Notes under the pieces: generated by a model
What the model was told of the DNA's origin: nothing
Databases searched by the model: none
What the model saw: only the letters and a program-made list of their open reading frames with translations
Assembly: GCA_947044365.1 (NCBI GenBank)
Contig: OX345642.1
Coordinates: forward strand, 617,001 to 681,000
Length of the DNA: 64,000 nt
DNA from: Petrosia ficiformis
Lineage: Eukaryota; Porifera; Demospongiae; Haplosclerida; Petrosiidae
Direction: 5' to 3'
Shown here: piece by piece, positions 52,501 to 63,900 of the stretch
How positions within the stretch are numbered: the first letter of the stretch is position 1
Layout of the letters: each line of letters opens with the position of its first letter
Translations under genes and position numbers: made by a program

Positions 52501-55231
52501 CTAGGTTAATTTCTTGGTTTATCTCTTGACACATCTGTGATCTGTGATCATAGTCGAAACCGGAATCTCTTAAGTTAGCTTTGCACTGTCTAATGTGTTT
52601 ATTCAGCCAATAGAGGTATAAACGCCATCTTTGCTTTATATCTAGGTACCAAACATCAACGACTTGAGCCACTTCCTTGTTCGTCAGTGGGCGCTGTTTC
52701 ATACTATTAGCTATGCGCCTTTTCCGTTCATCTGCACTGATTTGTACTGTCTGCCATTCTCCATCTCTTGTAATTTTCTTTTTAGACCTAGGGGCTGTCT
52801 TTGCCTTTCTTTCTTGTTGCCTTCTCGAATTCATATCCATCTCAAACTCCATATCCTCTCCTTCTTCTATTCGATCATCCTCGAGTAGCTGTGGTTCATC
52901 AGCAACTTCAATAAAACCTTCTTCAGGTACCAAAACCTTTTCCTCATCGTCATCAAATACAATGCCTCCTTTCTGATTACTCTCAATATTACTATTCTTT
53001 ATTGCTAGCCCACCAATAAAGAGACTTTCATTGATTGCTATTGCCAAATCTTCATCCACATCTTCGTCCTGTATTAGGTTGTCATCTTCAGGAATAACAA
53101 GCAGCTTCAACCATACCTCCATCACAATATCAGGGTCAAATCCATTGTTCATTTGTGAGTAATGGTGTAGATCTATTACTTCCTTCATTTCCTCGATTGT
53201 CAAGACTTTACCTTCTTTTGAATCAATGTTGCCCACTCTACTCTCAATGAATTCTTTATACTGCTCCATTTTAACACGGTTTTTCTTATATTTTGCGGCA
53301 AGATTTTTTGGAACTCGCCACTCAGATCGCATACTTTTGACCAGATTTTTCAAGGCACATTCTTTGATCTGATCACTTTTACACCTTCCACCTATACGTA
53401 CCACTTTAGGAGGCTGAGTCCCAATCTGACACTCTAGTATTCCTTCAAGGAACTGGTCTAATGCATGATTAGTGTAACACACAACTAGAATAGGCGAGTT
53501 GCATTTTGGATCCCAAACAGAACGGTTTAGGAGAAGAGCCTGGACTATTTTGAGACCAATATAGGTCTTACCCGTCCCTGGAGGTCCTTGTATGATTGAG
53601 ATTTCTTGAGAGAGAGCTGTTTGTATTGCACCAAACTGTGATTCATCCAGACATGTTTCTTTGACTAAAGGCCATTTGTCTACTCTTGTGACATCAATTG
53701 GAGATTTTGCTTTTTTAAGCTTGAGTACACCATTTAGATCAAAGCACGAATTCTGACGTAAGAAAACTGGAGGAGGAATGTTTTCTTGTGGATTGTAACC
53801 TCCAACAATGTAAGGACGAAAAGGCATTTGTTCTTGAACTATCTGTTGCAGTCCTTCTAAAACATGCCGATATGCTTCGAAATAGGCTGTAGATTCTACC
53901 ATTGTGTACTCATCGCAGGGATCAATTTCAAAAGCATTTGCTTCGCCCTCAAATTTTACCGTTAGCTGGCCATTTTTGAGGTCTGCTTGATCACGATTAA
54001 CAACGCTAGCAAATAAAATGGTTTGGAAATTATCACGAGAGAAGCAAAGCAAAGATCCATATATGAGTCGACGAGAGTGTTCCCATTTTACGTTTTGGAG
54101 TCCTGATCTTTTAACGTCAAACTGGATCAGAAATCCAATGCCAGCAAACAGGCAAATGGGAGTTAGTACACGTACTCCTTTATACACATTGATGTCAGGT
54201 CTATCGTTTATGTTTTGGAGGTAATCATGTATCCCATCACGAAGAGGCCCCATAAAATCCTCTCGTAGTAGACGAAACTGAACATCCAAATAATGATCCC
54301 AATTATGATAAGTTCCTTCCACAATATTGGGTCTGAGAAAAGGCTTGTTATGAGAATTTTGAATCTCATGAGGTTGGGGGAGAATTTCAATCTCACGGTA
54401 GTTATCTGGAGGATTTACATCGTGAAGGTTTGCTTGTTCCACAACCCTTTGCTTTGATGGCTGTTTTGCTGGTCGCTGATTCTCAAAATACTCTGTTTTC
54501 TTGATTTCGTAATCATGATTGTATTCTTCGAATTGATTTTTGATCATACGATACCGACTGCCATCTAATCTGTCAACTGTTTCTTTAAGATCGGCATGAG
54601 GAAATGAAAGAATGAACGATTGTGGAATTCGCTCAATGCAGAAATGTGCAATTTTTATGATATGGAAGAAATGATTCAATTCACCTTCTGGTTGTACTGT
54701 TAGAAAAAGTGCTTTTAGCTTCATGACAAAAAGGTGACAGTCACTCAGCACCCGACTCAGCATTTTACTTGAAAACTGGTCTTCTTGACTGTTGACTAAA
54801 GCAAAGAGAATTTTAATTAGCTGTTTTAGCACAAAATCATTTTCTAAAAACTTGTCATACTTAAAGGCATTGAAAAATGCTTCTTCTTCATTTTGAACTC
54901 GATCTATTACAGCTGCAGAATTTTGTTTTGCTAGGTGTATGATTTCAAATTTTTGCCAATGTTCTGCTTTGGGTCTTGTGACATCAGGGAATGAATTGCC
55001 TTGAAGTCCCTCTGGTCGATCCCTTTCGCTAATGGTGCGAATGCCACCCCGGGCCCTGCCACGACCTCTTCCTTGACCTCTACCTGTTCGTATAAATGAA
55101 GATTCGCTATGTTCAGGAATATTGGGAGATGCAGTGTGAACACTTTGATGATTCCCCCTATTTCTAGGAGTCCTACCTCTTTGGCCACGATAGTTACCCC
55201 TCTGTCTGGAAGTTTCTCTTGGATTACTCAT
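49598..55231 (-). CDS. ZNFX1-like helicase/zinc-finger protein, copy D
   Basis: Uninterrupted ORF of 1877 aa from the ATG at 55231. The N-terminus is Arg/Gly-rich (RGRGRGRARGG near 53-65). Helical domain, then SF1 helicase: Walker A near 552, VEEAAE near 944, QHRMRP near 1011, DDFQGEEN, SLSRAKKG. NFX1-type fingers span about 1220-1510. Canonical C-terminal RZ finger (WFKCPNGHYYCIGDCGGA with CLEC). Sister of copy B, with long tracts of almost identical DNA inside otherwise diverged genes. A 5'UTR intron of roughly 80 bp is likely (acceptor TTGTAG near 55255, donor GTAAGTAAA near 55330). Confidence 0.95.
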   Translation of the reverse strand: MSNPRETSRQRGNYRGQRGRTPRNRGNHQSVHTASPNIPEHSESSFIRTGRGQGRGRGRARGGIRTISERDRPEGLQGNSFPDVTRPKAEHWQKFEIIHLAKQNSAAVIDRVQNEEEAFFNAFKYDKFLENDFVLKQLIKILFALVNSQEDQFSSKMLSRVLSDCHLFVMKLKALFLTVQPEGELNHFFHIIKIAHFCIERIPQSFILSFPHADLKETVDRLDGSRYRMIKNQFEEYNHDYEIKKTEYFENQRPAKQPSKQRVVEQANLHDVNPPDNYREIEILPQPHEIQNSHNKPFLRPNIVEGTYHNWDHYLDVQFRLLREDFMGPLRDGIHDYLQNINDRPDINVYKGVRVLTPICLFAGIGFLIQFDVKRSGLQNVKWEHSRRLIYGSLLCFSRDNFQTILFASVVNRDQADLKNGQLTVKFEGEANAFEIDPCDEYTMVESTAYFEAYRHVLEGLQQIVQEQMPFRPYIVGGYNPQENIPPPVFLRQNSCFDLNGVLKLKKAKSPIDVTRVDKWPLVKETCLDESQFGAIQTALSQEISIIQGPPGTGKTYIGLKIVQALLLNRSVWDPKCNSPILVVCYTNHALDQFLEGILECQIGTQPPKVVRIGGRCKSDQIKECALKNLVKSMRSEWRVPKNLAAKYKKNRVKMEQYKEFIESRVGNIDSKEGKVLTIEEMKEVIDLHHYSQMNNGFDPDIVMEVWLKLLVIPEDDNLIQDEDVDEDLAIAINESLFIGGLAIKNSNIESNQKGGIVFDDDEEKVLVPEEGFIEVADEPQLLEDDRIEEGEDMEFEMDMNSRRQQERKAKTAPRSKKKITRDGEWQTVQISADERKRRIANSMKQRPLTNKEVAQVVDVWYLDIKQRWRLYLYWLNKHIRQCKANLRDSGFDYDHRSQMCQEINQEINLAAIANSHVVGMTTTGAAKYSYILKHLHPKIVIVEEAAEVLESHIITSLCPSVQQLILIGDHKQLQPKPTYYELEEKYNFHISLFERLAKNGMPVTTLDVQHRMRPEIARIVGNHIYDELKDHPTVEEYDCIKGVGKNLFFIDHDKLENGSLTGDSRSHSNTFEANYVVSLTRYFLKQGYIPSQITILTMYRGQLIEIKQKMGRKEFGGVRVAAVDDFQGEENDIIILSLVRSNKKNIIGFLKVENRVCVSLSRAKKGMYVIGNFSMLRNKEKTKWPAILAELDGKGFVGSGLPLCCQIHPKEVIIAKAPDDFSKCPEGGCLKQCNSRLECGHVCRSPCHPIDREHKKMYKCQQKCCKDLPCGHKCQSKCYQCQDGCTPCTTKVPRILERCGHKKEIKCSTDQSTVKCDQQCERLIRCGHQCQNKCFEDCTPTRICQAKVDKKMPCGHVVPTKCSIPVSSLQCPIPCNKMLDCLHDCAGTCGKCNMGRLHIPCKHKCDRPLACGHICKFPCTANCPPCTEQCKNYCFHSQCPKKCYEPCVPCREPCKWQCRHFRCNATCGEMCDRPPCEIPCKENLPCGHQCIGLCGEDCPSLCRICDKENVCEIFFGTEDEEDACFIQLKDCNHIFEITGMDHWMSQQEKEDSHIVKFIECPKCKTPIRRSLRYGNSIKKTIHDMEEVKRLNMKGTEINITELQSSAESHVNHTKPYKVLNSLALHVLNYLNRAISSAKPNIPPILPHEINTVQNQLAIIPVLVELMKCISSLGTTLCSFGSLHLHASSLNIETEMLIQFLKTTYLTPQQIHDIQSEVIRIFCLARICQFKAAIFNEGKTLTSSDEQELNALAVLFVEFGIKQPQATEEDQKHVDERINRWKNIYEVGKLTESERLEIIRAMSDIRKGAWFKCPNGHYYCIGDCGGAMEEGKCLECGAHIGGGSHRIRNDNQHASEIDNSHHPAWSEENNMGNYDFD

Positions 55232-55577
55232 ACCCAATCAGGTTATACCAACCCCTACAACAATAATTAGAAATTAATAATCACTATTCGCTGTTGTAAT
55301 ACTAGCAATATCAATTATAAATCATTTTACTTACTTCTTTACTTTTCTTCCTAGTAACTATGGCCCATAGTCTATGGGGCGGCGAAAATGTACACGCGCT
55401 CAAAGCAATGAATAATTACACGTGATTTAAAACCGAAAATTATGATTCGATTTTTTGTAAGAGTGAAAGATGAACACACAAGAGAATGATGAAAATTTAT
55501 AATAAATTATTGAATACCAGTCCACAAATAGAGGCATAAATGATAACATTTATTATAACATTATTACAATCTTTGAT

Positions 55578-55583
55578 TTTATT
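55578..55583 (-). terminator. Poly(A) signal overlapping the TAF4 stop
   Basis: The minus-strand sequence at the TAF4 stop is TAAATAAA. The AATAAA hexamer starts on the last base of the stop codon, implying a very short 3'UTR if used. Confidence 0.45.
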
Positions 55584-58500
55584 TAGCTGAGAAATGATTT
55601 GTAGAGTAAACGAGATTTCTGAGTCTCTCTTTCTTGTTCCATCATGAATATAACATCTTTTCCTTGCAATCTACGCTTTTGTTTTGTCTTTGATGGACCC
55701 TAGAGAAAAAGGAAAGATGTGGTATTTTAAGACATTTATAAAGAGAGAGACAACCAGGGATGTGAACCCAGGACCTTATGATCACTAGTCTACCATCTGA
55801 TCTACTGGAGACCTACATGTGTTATGGGTGCACCATCACCAGCTATACTGCTAGCTTCACATGCATATGCACTTGTATATTGAATATTTACTGTATTTTA
55901 ATTATACTAACCGGATTACTAAAAACAGCCGTAACAGCAGCTGACGGAGAAGACTTCGAGGAGGATGATAAAATCATTACTTCAGGATCTGATGTACTAC
56001 TGGTATTCTAAGAACAGAAAATAATAATAAATATTTATAATAACAAGCTAACAACACTAATATAGGTAATAATATGCGATGAAACTGATAAGAGATTATG
56101 CCAATAATAATTATTTTAGATATGTGGCGATAACCAATACCAATCAGACATAATTATCTACCTTCGATTCAAATGAACAATAATCATTTTATAATCACAA
56201 GAAATGACATTATTAGTACATTTATTACAATATCAGTTACAACCTAACCAATACTGATATAAATCACTGATCCAATTATCAGGCATGACTAACAATCCCC
56301 ACATGAAGTTTGTATGTCTTACCAAACTATCACCAAATGCTGTGTTGGCTGTTCGTTTTCTTCTTCCGATTGCAGCCAAAGCAGTTGTATTTGCAGCCCT
56401 CTGATGAATTTCTTTCTCCTGGGCTAACTGGAGCTAAACAATTTGAAATACAAGTAAACATAATATGTACACACATATACATATAATACGATTAGTTCTA
56501 ACCTGTTTAGCCTGTTCTTTCATCTTTGCTAATTCTGGATCATCCTGTTTTGATCGACTTTTAGCAGCTCTCATTATTCTTTCCTTTTCTTTCTCTTGCC
56601 TTCTGTTGGCACTAAAATGATCTATTCTTTCGAGTACTTTCAGCTGACCTCTGATATCACTACTTGTTTCATAATGTGAATCATCCTATGATAGGAACAT
56701 GACATGAAATAGTAACTAGAGGACTATTCCCAGACACACCTTCATCTCTCAATTAGTGTTGTTTTAGTTAACTATAACTATAACTAAATTACAAGTCTAT
56801 TGCAATAACTATAATTAAATGAAAAATGGCCAATAATTGGCATTTTTGGTGAGTTAAACAAAACTAAAACCCTTTTAGTAAGCCTAATATTATTTTAGTT
56901 AATCAACTATAATCAAAATAATTATGTTGTACTATACCTATAACTAAATGTTGTCAATATTGTAATACTAAAACAACAGTACTCCCAATACATTTAAATG
57001 CGTTTTAATAGTTTAAAGCGAGTTAATGTGTGGGCATTGCATGTACGTCACGCATGCGCATTTCATGCACTCAGTCCATGTGAGCCTAAAACAGTGTTCT
57101 CGATCTCTGTTGTATCATTTTCCCTCCCATCTCTCCCTTCCCCTTATCTCTTAATTCCGCATTCAAAGCGTGATCTATGTGGGCCTTGTGGAGGTCTACC
57201 TTAAACTTTGACCTCCACGCTTCCTTCAAGCAGAGGTCAGGCTAGGGCTCAGACTTTGCCCTAGCTTCTGGTGTAACCACACCCCATGGGGAGGTGTGAC
57301 TACGCTAGATAAAACCAAGCTTCGGGAGGTCCACATAGGGGCCAAAGTATGGTGTACAGATTACAAAGTAACAACACTTCTTTTAGCTGGACCCAGACAT
57401 TAACAATTAGTAATACAGGCAAAATGCAATTGATTAATGAACTTCAGTTTATCCTCTACGTGCAAGACAATTCTCTTGACCTGAGTCACCTGACTACTAT
57501 AGTTTCTATTACCATTCAACATCACAGCACTTAGTATTGTAGTTAATATAAGTATTGCTTACCTTCAAATTTTCTGATCTATGATGACTTATAACAGTAA
57601 CTTTATCGATTATATTTCTTAATCTCTCCTACAATATAATAATAATGTTAATAATATACATGTATATGTACATGTATACATAATGTAATATAGGTACTGT
57701 CAATAATACTCTCCTACAATATAATAATAATGTATAATAATGTACATGTACATTTATACATAATGTAATATAGGTACTGTCAATAATACTCTCCTACAAT
57801 ATAATAATAATGTATAATAATACATGTACATGTATAATAATTATACATGTACATGTATTATTATACATTATTATACTGTATTATGTATACATGTACATGT
57901 ATACTAAACATTATTAATTGCTAGAAATATTATTGACAGTACCTATATTACATAATGTATAATTATTATACATTATGTAATATACATGTAGGTACTGTCA
58001 ATAATATTTCTAGCAATTAATAATGTTTAGTATACATGTACATGTATACATAATACAGTATTCAATATAAGTACATAAGGTACATATCAACATTTATATT
58101 CACCTCAGTAGCATGTGATAACAAAGAAACAGCGTCTTCAGAGATATCTGTTATTCCATGCAACCGTGCTATATATACACATATACAAATGACAGTTGAT
58201 GTATTTGTAAGTCCCGGACATTACCTGATACTAAAATTCTCTCCCTCAAAGACACAGAATCCAGCAACGTTTTATCTTTACAACTTCTGTTGACAGCCTC
58301 AGTTACTGATGGTGGTAAGAAATGAGCCGTTTCTTCCTGCAATAAAAACAATCACCTATTCAACATACAAGAATAGAGAGATTACCAAACCTTCAAATTT
58401 ACACCTGCTATGTCCATTGCGTCGTCATCATCCTCTTCACTAAAGAGAAGGAAAAAATTAAGTGAGGTAAATATATTACAAAAATAATTCTTACTCAGGT

Positions 58501-60747
58501 AGTTTAGCTTTTCCTGATGGTGTGGGTGAATGACTTTCATTAGTAATTTTCTTTGTAAGAAGAGAAGTTAACGATTTGCGAGGAGATACATTTCCCTGTC
58601 CTATCCCAATCTTCTTTGGACTGCCTACTCCAGTCTGGTTAGGTATATTTAAAGTACCCTGTCCACCAAGAGCTAAACTTGCTTGTTGCTGTTGCTGTCT
58701 AATCAATTGTGTCTGTTTTAATAATACACTAAGTTGTTGTTGTTGACTTGTCAATGTTGAACTATTATTTACAGTTTTAGTACTGTTGTTCTTCAGCTGT
58801 TTTTGTTGCAGTGCTAACTGTGCTTGCTGTACTTGTAATTTGCGCTGTTTTTCTATCATTTTAACTTGTTCAAGATATAATTTCTGTTGATCTTCGGGTA
58901 GATTTGCTATATGCATTTTTAAAAGCTGCTGCTGCTGGCTTGAGAGACCAGGAAATGTCAGTGAAGTAGTAATAGGAGAAACAGTTGGTGGTGACTGTGT
59001 TATATTAAGAGCAGTTTGTTGTCCGATTCCTCCTAATGTTTGAATAGAAGTGGTAGGAGTTTGATCAGAGCTGCTAATAGGAGTTCCAGCTGATGAAACA
59101 GGCACTTGTTTTGGAGACTGAGTTGGTGTTGTTTGTTGTCCTTCCTGACCTGGCTGCCTTTGAGATACTTTCTCTGCTACTTTTTTATCAATTAATTGTT
59201 TCATGTACTCTTTTTGAAGTTGTAAATGCAGTCGGAGATCAGGGACACTGTTCTATATTACATTCCAAATAAAGCATATTATAACACTCATGTACACTAG
59301 AGCTGGACTACACTACACAAGTATATCTCAATACTCTTAGGTATTACTATTTGGACAATCAGATATTATATAAATCCATCAAATTCAATTTAAGAGGAGA
59401 AGCAATTCCTAAAGCTAAAATGTGATATCCCAATATTAATAATTATTGCCCGGCACCATTGTCACAAATCTATCCATACAACACAACATACATACAACAT
59501 GTATTATATTATATATTATGTATTGTATAATATATAATATAATACAAAATAGTAAAATTATATTAGTGAATGTGGCATTGAGCCAATCACATTTTAGCGG
59601 TAATTTAGCCATGATAGTGTATGCACATTTAAGAAAGCATTAACCACTAATGCTAGTTACCTGTGAAAAAATGAAAATGACACTAAACACACTATAAATG
59701 TCAAGTGAAAAGCACTAAATCATTTATAACATCCTTTACAGTAGTGCATTAAGCATCATAATGTGGCATACACATAATGGTCATAATTTTGATATATGTA
59801 AAAAATATTTTAATTATACCTGTAAAAATGGAAGGAGTCCAGGTTGATGTTTGGATTTTAGATCATCCTCAATCTTCTTTGCAAACTCATCTTCAGTGAT
59901 ACCACCACCCTGACGATATAAATCTTTAAATTTGTGACAAACCCACAACCATTCATTAATGAACAGCTGGTCAAAATCTTTACCACAAAAAAGATTTGAT
60001 TTACTATATATACTAATTGTTACAAACAATACAAAAGGTGTAAGCCATCAAATGAGGGCTACTTCATGAGGGCAGTTTCATTATTCTATACAAAAGAATA
60101 GCTAGTGAACTCACCACCAGTTTCTGAACTAGTGAATGTACAGCAAGACGAACTTGGGGACCAGACTTGGCTGCCAAGTGAACTAAATTTGTTAAAAAGT
60201 TTTTCACTTTCGTGACTCTATCAAGAATTTCTTTAGCTCTCGTTTGTCCGTTTTTCGAGAATAAAGTATGTATTGCATACAAGCTAGCTTGTTTATAAAT
60301 AGCTGCGTGTTCTTCACTTGTTATCAGCTGTGCATTTGGTGTGAGAGGAGTTTGAGGGGTCAACCCTCCAAACGGGGATATTGATGAAAAGCTCTGCCTT
60401 CTGTCAGGTCCTGTTGATGGGTTGGGCGGGGTAGACAAATTAAGGGTTAATTGTGGAGAGGAAGTGGTTCTTGTAGAGAACGAAGCTTCTCCTTCAGTTT
60501 TAATAGATTTTGTAAGATCAGTGATATCATTTGTACTATTTGGAGGTCCATTTTGACTCTCATTTTCACTTGTAGTTTGTTCAGTGTTGACTACATCTTG
60601 GGATAAATGTAACTCCGTTGAGTTCAATTCTTGATGAAGCGAGTTTACAACGGCCGATACATCGTTCTCATCAACATCAGCGTTTATCAGTGCATCAATA
60701 TCTATATCGCTGGACATGTTTGTCCCATTCTCAGGTGTAGCCATCAT
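55583..60747 (-). CDS. TAF4: TAF4, TFIID subunit
   Basis: Eleven exons, from the start: 60115-60747, 59820-59909, 58495-59252, 58391-58439, 58225-58336, 58104-58168, 57563-57628, 56503-56685, 56323-56433, 55912-56007, 55583-55699; 759 aa. The TAFH/NHR1 domain spans exon 1 to exon 3 (about 168-252: VKNFLTNLVHLAA, ITEDEFAKKIEDDLKS, PGLLPFLQ). A Gln/Ser/Thr/Pro-rich activator-binding region with poly-Gln follows (about 260-480). The C-terminal TAF4 histone fold and conserved region run from about 510 (LPPSVTEAV, ERLRNIIDKVTVISHHR) to the end motif DVIFMMEQERETQKSRLLYKSFL. TAF4 pairs with TAF12 in the TFIID core. Head-to-head with NELFCD. Confidence 0.95.
57001..57350. other. GC-richer island within TAF4 intron 8
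   Basis: About 350 bp of distinctly higher GC lie between exons 7 and 8 of TAF4. It includes TACGTCACGCATGCGCA (CRE half-site plus NRF1-like palindrome) near 57044-57060 and local inverted repeats (CTAGGGC / GCCCTAG; AACCACACC / GGTGTGACTACG). It could be an internal promoter or an old inserted element; the sequence does not decide. Confidence 0.35.
57621..57870. repeat. Tandem repeat carrying TAF4 exon 7 acceptor copies
   Basis: The minus-strand acceptor of exon 7 (ATTGTAG before GAGAG) is repeated at about 57710-57720 and 57790-57800 as part of a roughly 80-bp tandem unit (CTCTCCTACAATATAATAAT plus TACATGTA-rich sequence). Confidence 0.85.
57868..58062. repeat. Long near-perfect palindrome in TAF4 intron 6
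   Basis: Two arms of roughly 95 bp, centred near 57963, are almost exact reverse complements (outer part TACTGTATTATGTATACATG; inner part TTGACAGTACCTATATTACA). The inner sequence is shared with the adjacent tandem repeat, suggesting an inverted duplication of one unit. Confidence 0.9.
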
Positions 60748-60943
60748 TACAGTAATTAGATTACAATGGATTCAATCCACCTAACTTCTCACTCTCAACC
60801 ATTTTAAAATAAAAAGCTTGCCAATTTATACTCCCGGCTTGATCCGGATATGTTCCGTAAATTTACTCATTTCCTGACAGGTGGTTATAAAAGGGCAGTA
60901 TTATGTTTGTTCCATTATTTTTTGTGTGATTAAGGAGTAGAAA
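60748..60943. promoter_or_regulatory. Divergent TAF4 / NELFCD promoter region
   Basis: 196 bp separate the start codons of two divergent Pol II factor genes. A good TATA-like element, TATAAAAG, lies at 60886-60893, 51 bp upstream of the NELFCD ATG and in the right orientation for it. CCGGAT/TTCCG words lie near 60843-60858. No comparable TATA is seen for TAF4. Confidence 0.5.
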
Positions 60944-63900
60944 ATGGCAGAAGCTCCTGGAGAGTCTGAAGAGTCAGAGTATGAACAGGTTAATGAAATT
61001 TACTGTAATTAATAATAATGGCTGGAGATTTAGTATGGGTCATTCCAATTGATGCCCTATTTCTTCCTTTTTTTCAAATAGCATGATGATCAAGAAATGG
61101 AAGATGATCACGAATCATTGCAGGAACAAGTGAAAAGTTTTAAAAATGACGACGCAGTACTTGAGCCTGGAATAGCAAACATATTTGAAGAGTACATAAG
61201 TCACATTTGTTATGCATACATATCATAATGTTGTAGAAAATTTTTTTACCTGAATTATATGTGTAGTTTTTTAGAACTTGGTGGAGAAACACGTAGTGCT
61301 GTACGTCACTTATCCACTAGTTATAAAGGTTTACCATTAATGATCAATACAATGATAGAATGGTTACAATTGGCAGGTAATATAGATGTGTTTTTATGTA
61401 ACTGTAGGTTTATATGTATGTATGTATTGTATATCTTATTTTCAGGACGTCGTAAGAAAGAGATTCATACTCAAATTGAAGACCATTTGAAAACAGTAAT
61501 TTTAAAACACTTTGATCCCAAAAAAGCAGATCTGATATTCACTGAAGAAGGTTCGGTAAGTTATTTAACGATAGCTCTAGTCAATAGTTGATTCTATCTA
61601 GTGTAATCTAATAATATGCGAAACAGATTTAATTATTACTAAGTACTTTAATAATGAAGTGTAAGGAAGCATGGTTGCAGTAATTCCTAGTTCACACCTG
61701 ATACTGTTGAAATACAATAATTGTCACACAATTATTACTGTACTTATAGTATGCATGTACAATTAGTATCATACTTACAATACAAATACATGGAAAATCA
61801 TGTGCTCGGCAAGCTAGCACAGAGGAAACAACACATCACAACACATGTACAAATATACAAATATATATATATATATATAAATAATTTTAAAAACCACAAA
61901 GATTTAGAAATATCCGCAGAAGGCTACAGTGACTTAGAAACAGCTGTAATGGCTTAGAAAATTTATTAGTCATTACTGTTCTTATAGTGTCTCTCTCGTG
62001 CAGCTTGTATACATGTTTATTATGTCACCTGATAAGGATTACATTTCATTTCACTAGGTCCCCTCTTGGTTAGAGGAAATGATAAGTTTTCCAACATGGA
62101 GAGAATTGTTTTATCAGTTAGCTGATCAGTATCCAGATTGTCTCATGTTGAAATTTACTATTAAAGTAGGATACACTCACTTTGATCCAATTATAACATA
62201 ATTATAATTATTTTAATACTAGCTCATTTCTGATGCTGGTTACCAAGGAGAGATCACAAGCGCTTCCACTGCGGCTCATCAACCGGAGGTGTTCTGTGGT
62301 TTGGTTAAAAATCTATTATCAGAGATCATTACTGCATCATCATCAGAACTTGAGAAAAGCTTTAAAGAATTCTGTGTTAGTAATGGTGCAATCATGGTGT
62401 AGAGTTCTCGTTAGGGTTTTGTAATATGGTGCAATGTCATGTTACTAGAGCCCTTTTTTAGCTCATTGATAAATAATGTTGCATGACTTGGAGGTACAAA
62501 ACATTACTTATGCAGAATAACACTGTAATAGATTCTTTGAACTGTGTGTATGTGTGCATGTACAATAGATGGGCATGACTGTGTGGTTATGGCATCCCAT
62601 CTACAGTGTTCTGCCCACACTGGTCGGGAATAACCACCTCTTAGATGAACTAACCACCTCTTAACCACCTCTCAGATAATATGGCTACTGAGATAGTATT
62701 AAGTATATATTGGGTAAACAGCACTAAATGCAATTTAGAGTTCAACCACCACTCTAAATATCCTGGGCAGAACACTGCATCTATTTGAAATGTCTGGTGA
62801 GAACACTCACTGTCACAGTGATCATTTATCAACTGTGTTGTATGACTTGTGGTCATTACATTACTAGTAGTAATATAATTGCATTCACATATCTCTTTTC
62901 TTGTCTTGTACAGCATTTAGTATGTCATAGTCAACACACATATTTCTATTCCCAAGCAATGATTAAAACTGTTGAACAAAGACATACCGAATACAATAAT
63001 TTTACACAATGGCTGTCGAGAGAGATTCAACAAGAAGCAATAAGGAGGTAATGATCAGTGGTTACACTGAATTCATTTCTTTATGATCTTTAATTACTCA
63101 TATCTAACCAAAATAACTTACCATGACCTCAGAAAAATGTTCGTAATTTTAGTTTGGAAGGCCTATATACACCGTTTTCATATTATTACCCTCCCTATTT
63201 TTTGTGTGTGTCAAATTTTTAATCCATTACTTCATTTTGTGTTACAGTATAATCATGTATTAACCACATGACACTAAAATATATATAAAGTCATCACATT
63301 GAGGTATTGTGATTCTTTAGTTTGTCTGTAATATGGTCTGTGTACAGGTATCCAGGATGGGAAATAACATCCACTGAGTAGTAGTGAGTACTTCAGTCAC
63401 CAGTGCTCACTACTGTATAGCTAGCATGTGCATTATAATGCCTTCTTAGACAACATTTGGTACTTTAATCTTTTTGTCATAAAATGTGCTATCAATCTGT
63501 GTGTTATATATCCATTTCTTTCTATCTTCAAGGAAGTTGGATGTTACAAACATGACACTACATTTCAGTGGAGTAGGTGCACATGCTAAAGTATTTGAAT
63601 CTCTTAGCTCAATGCTGTCTCGTAATGCTCTCAATCCTGCTGATGTATCTTCTGTAAGAGAATACTAATTCATAAATTTATAAGTTACTATTTATAATTA
63701 TAGTTGTATCATTGTTATACTGAAGAAGAAATACTACCTCCAGTTAGATTCTTATGGAACTCACAATTTTTAGGTAAGAAAAAATTAAAGTAATCATAAT
63801 TATATAAAATTGTAAATCAAAAATGCTCAGTATAGTCAAAAGACTTCTTGTAAACATTGCCTAGCTACACAAGAAAGCAGCATTGGTATATAATTATAGT

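Noticed and set aside
26508..55231. Bacterial or viral transfer as the source of the intronless giant genes
   Set aside because: Domain order (helicase, NFX1 fingers, RZ finger) is that of animal ZNFX1, candidate 5'UTR introns are present and base composition matches the surroundings.
55778..56011. Plus-strand open frame of 77 codons
   Set aside because: It overlaps TAF4 exon 10 in antisense and has no support of its own.
61721..61957. Small open frame between NELFCD exons 4 and 5
   Set aside because: Intronic AT-rich sequence without conservation; the flanking exons join in frame without it.
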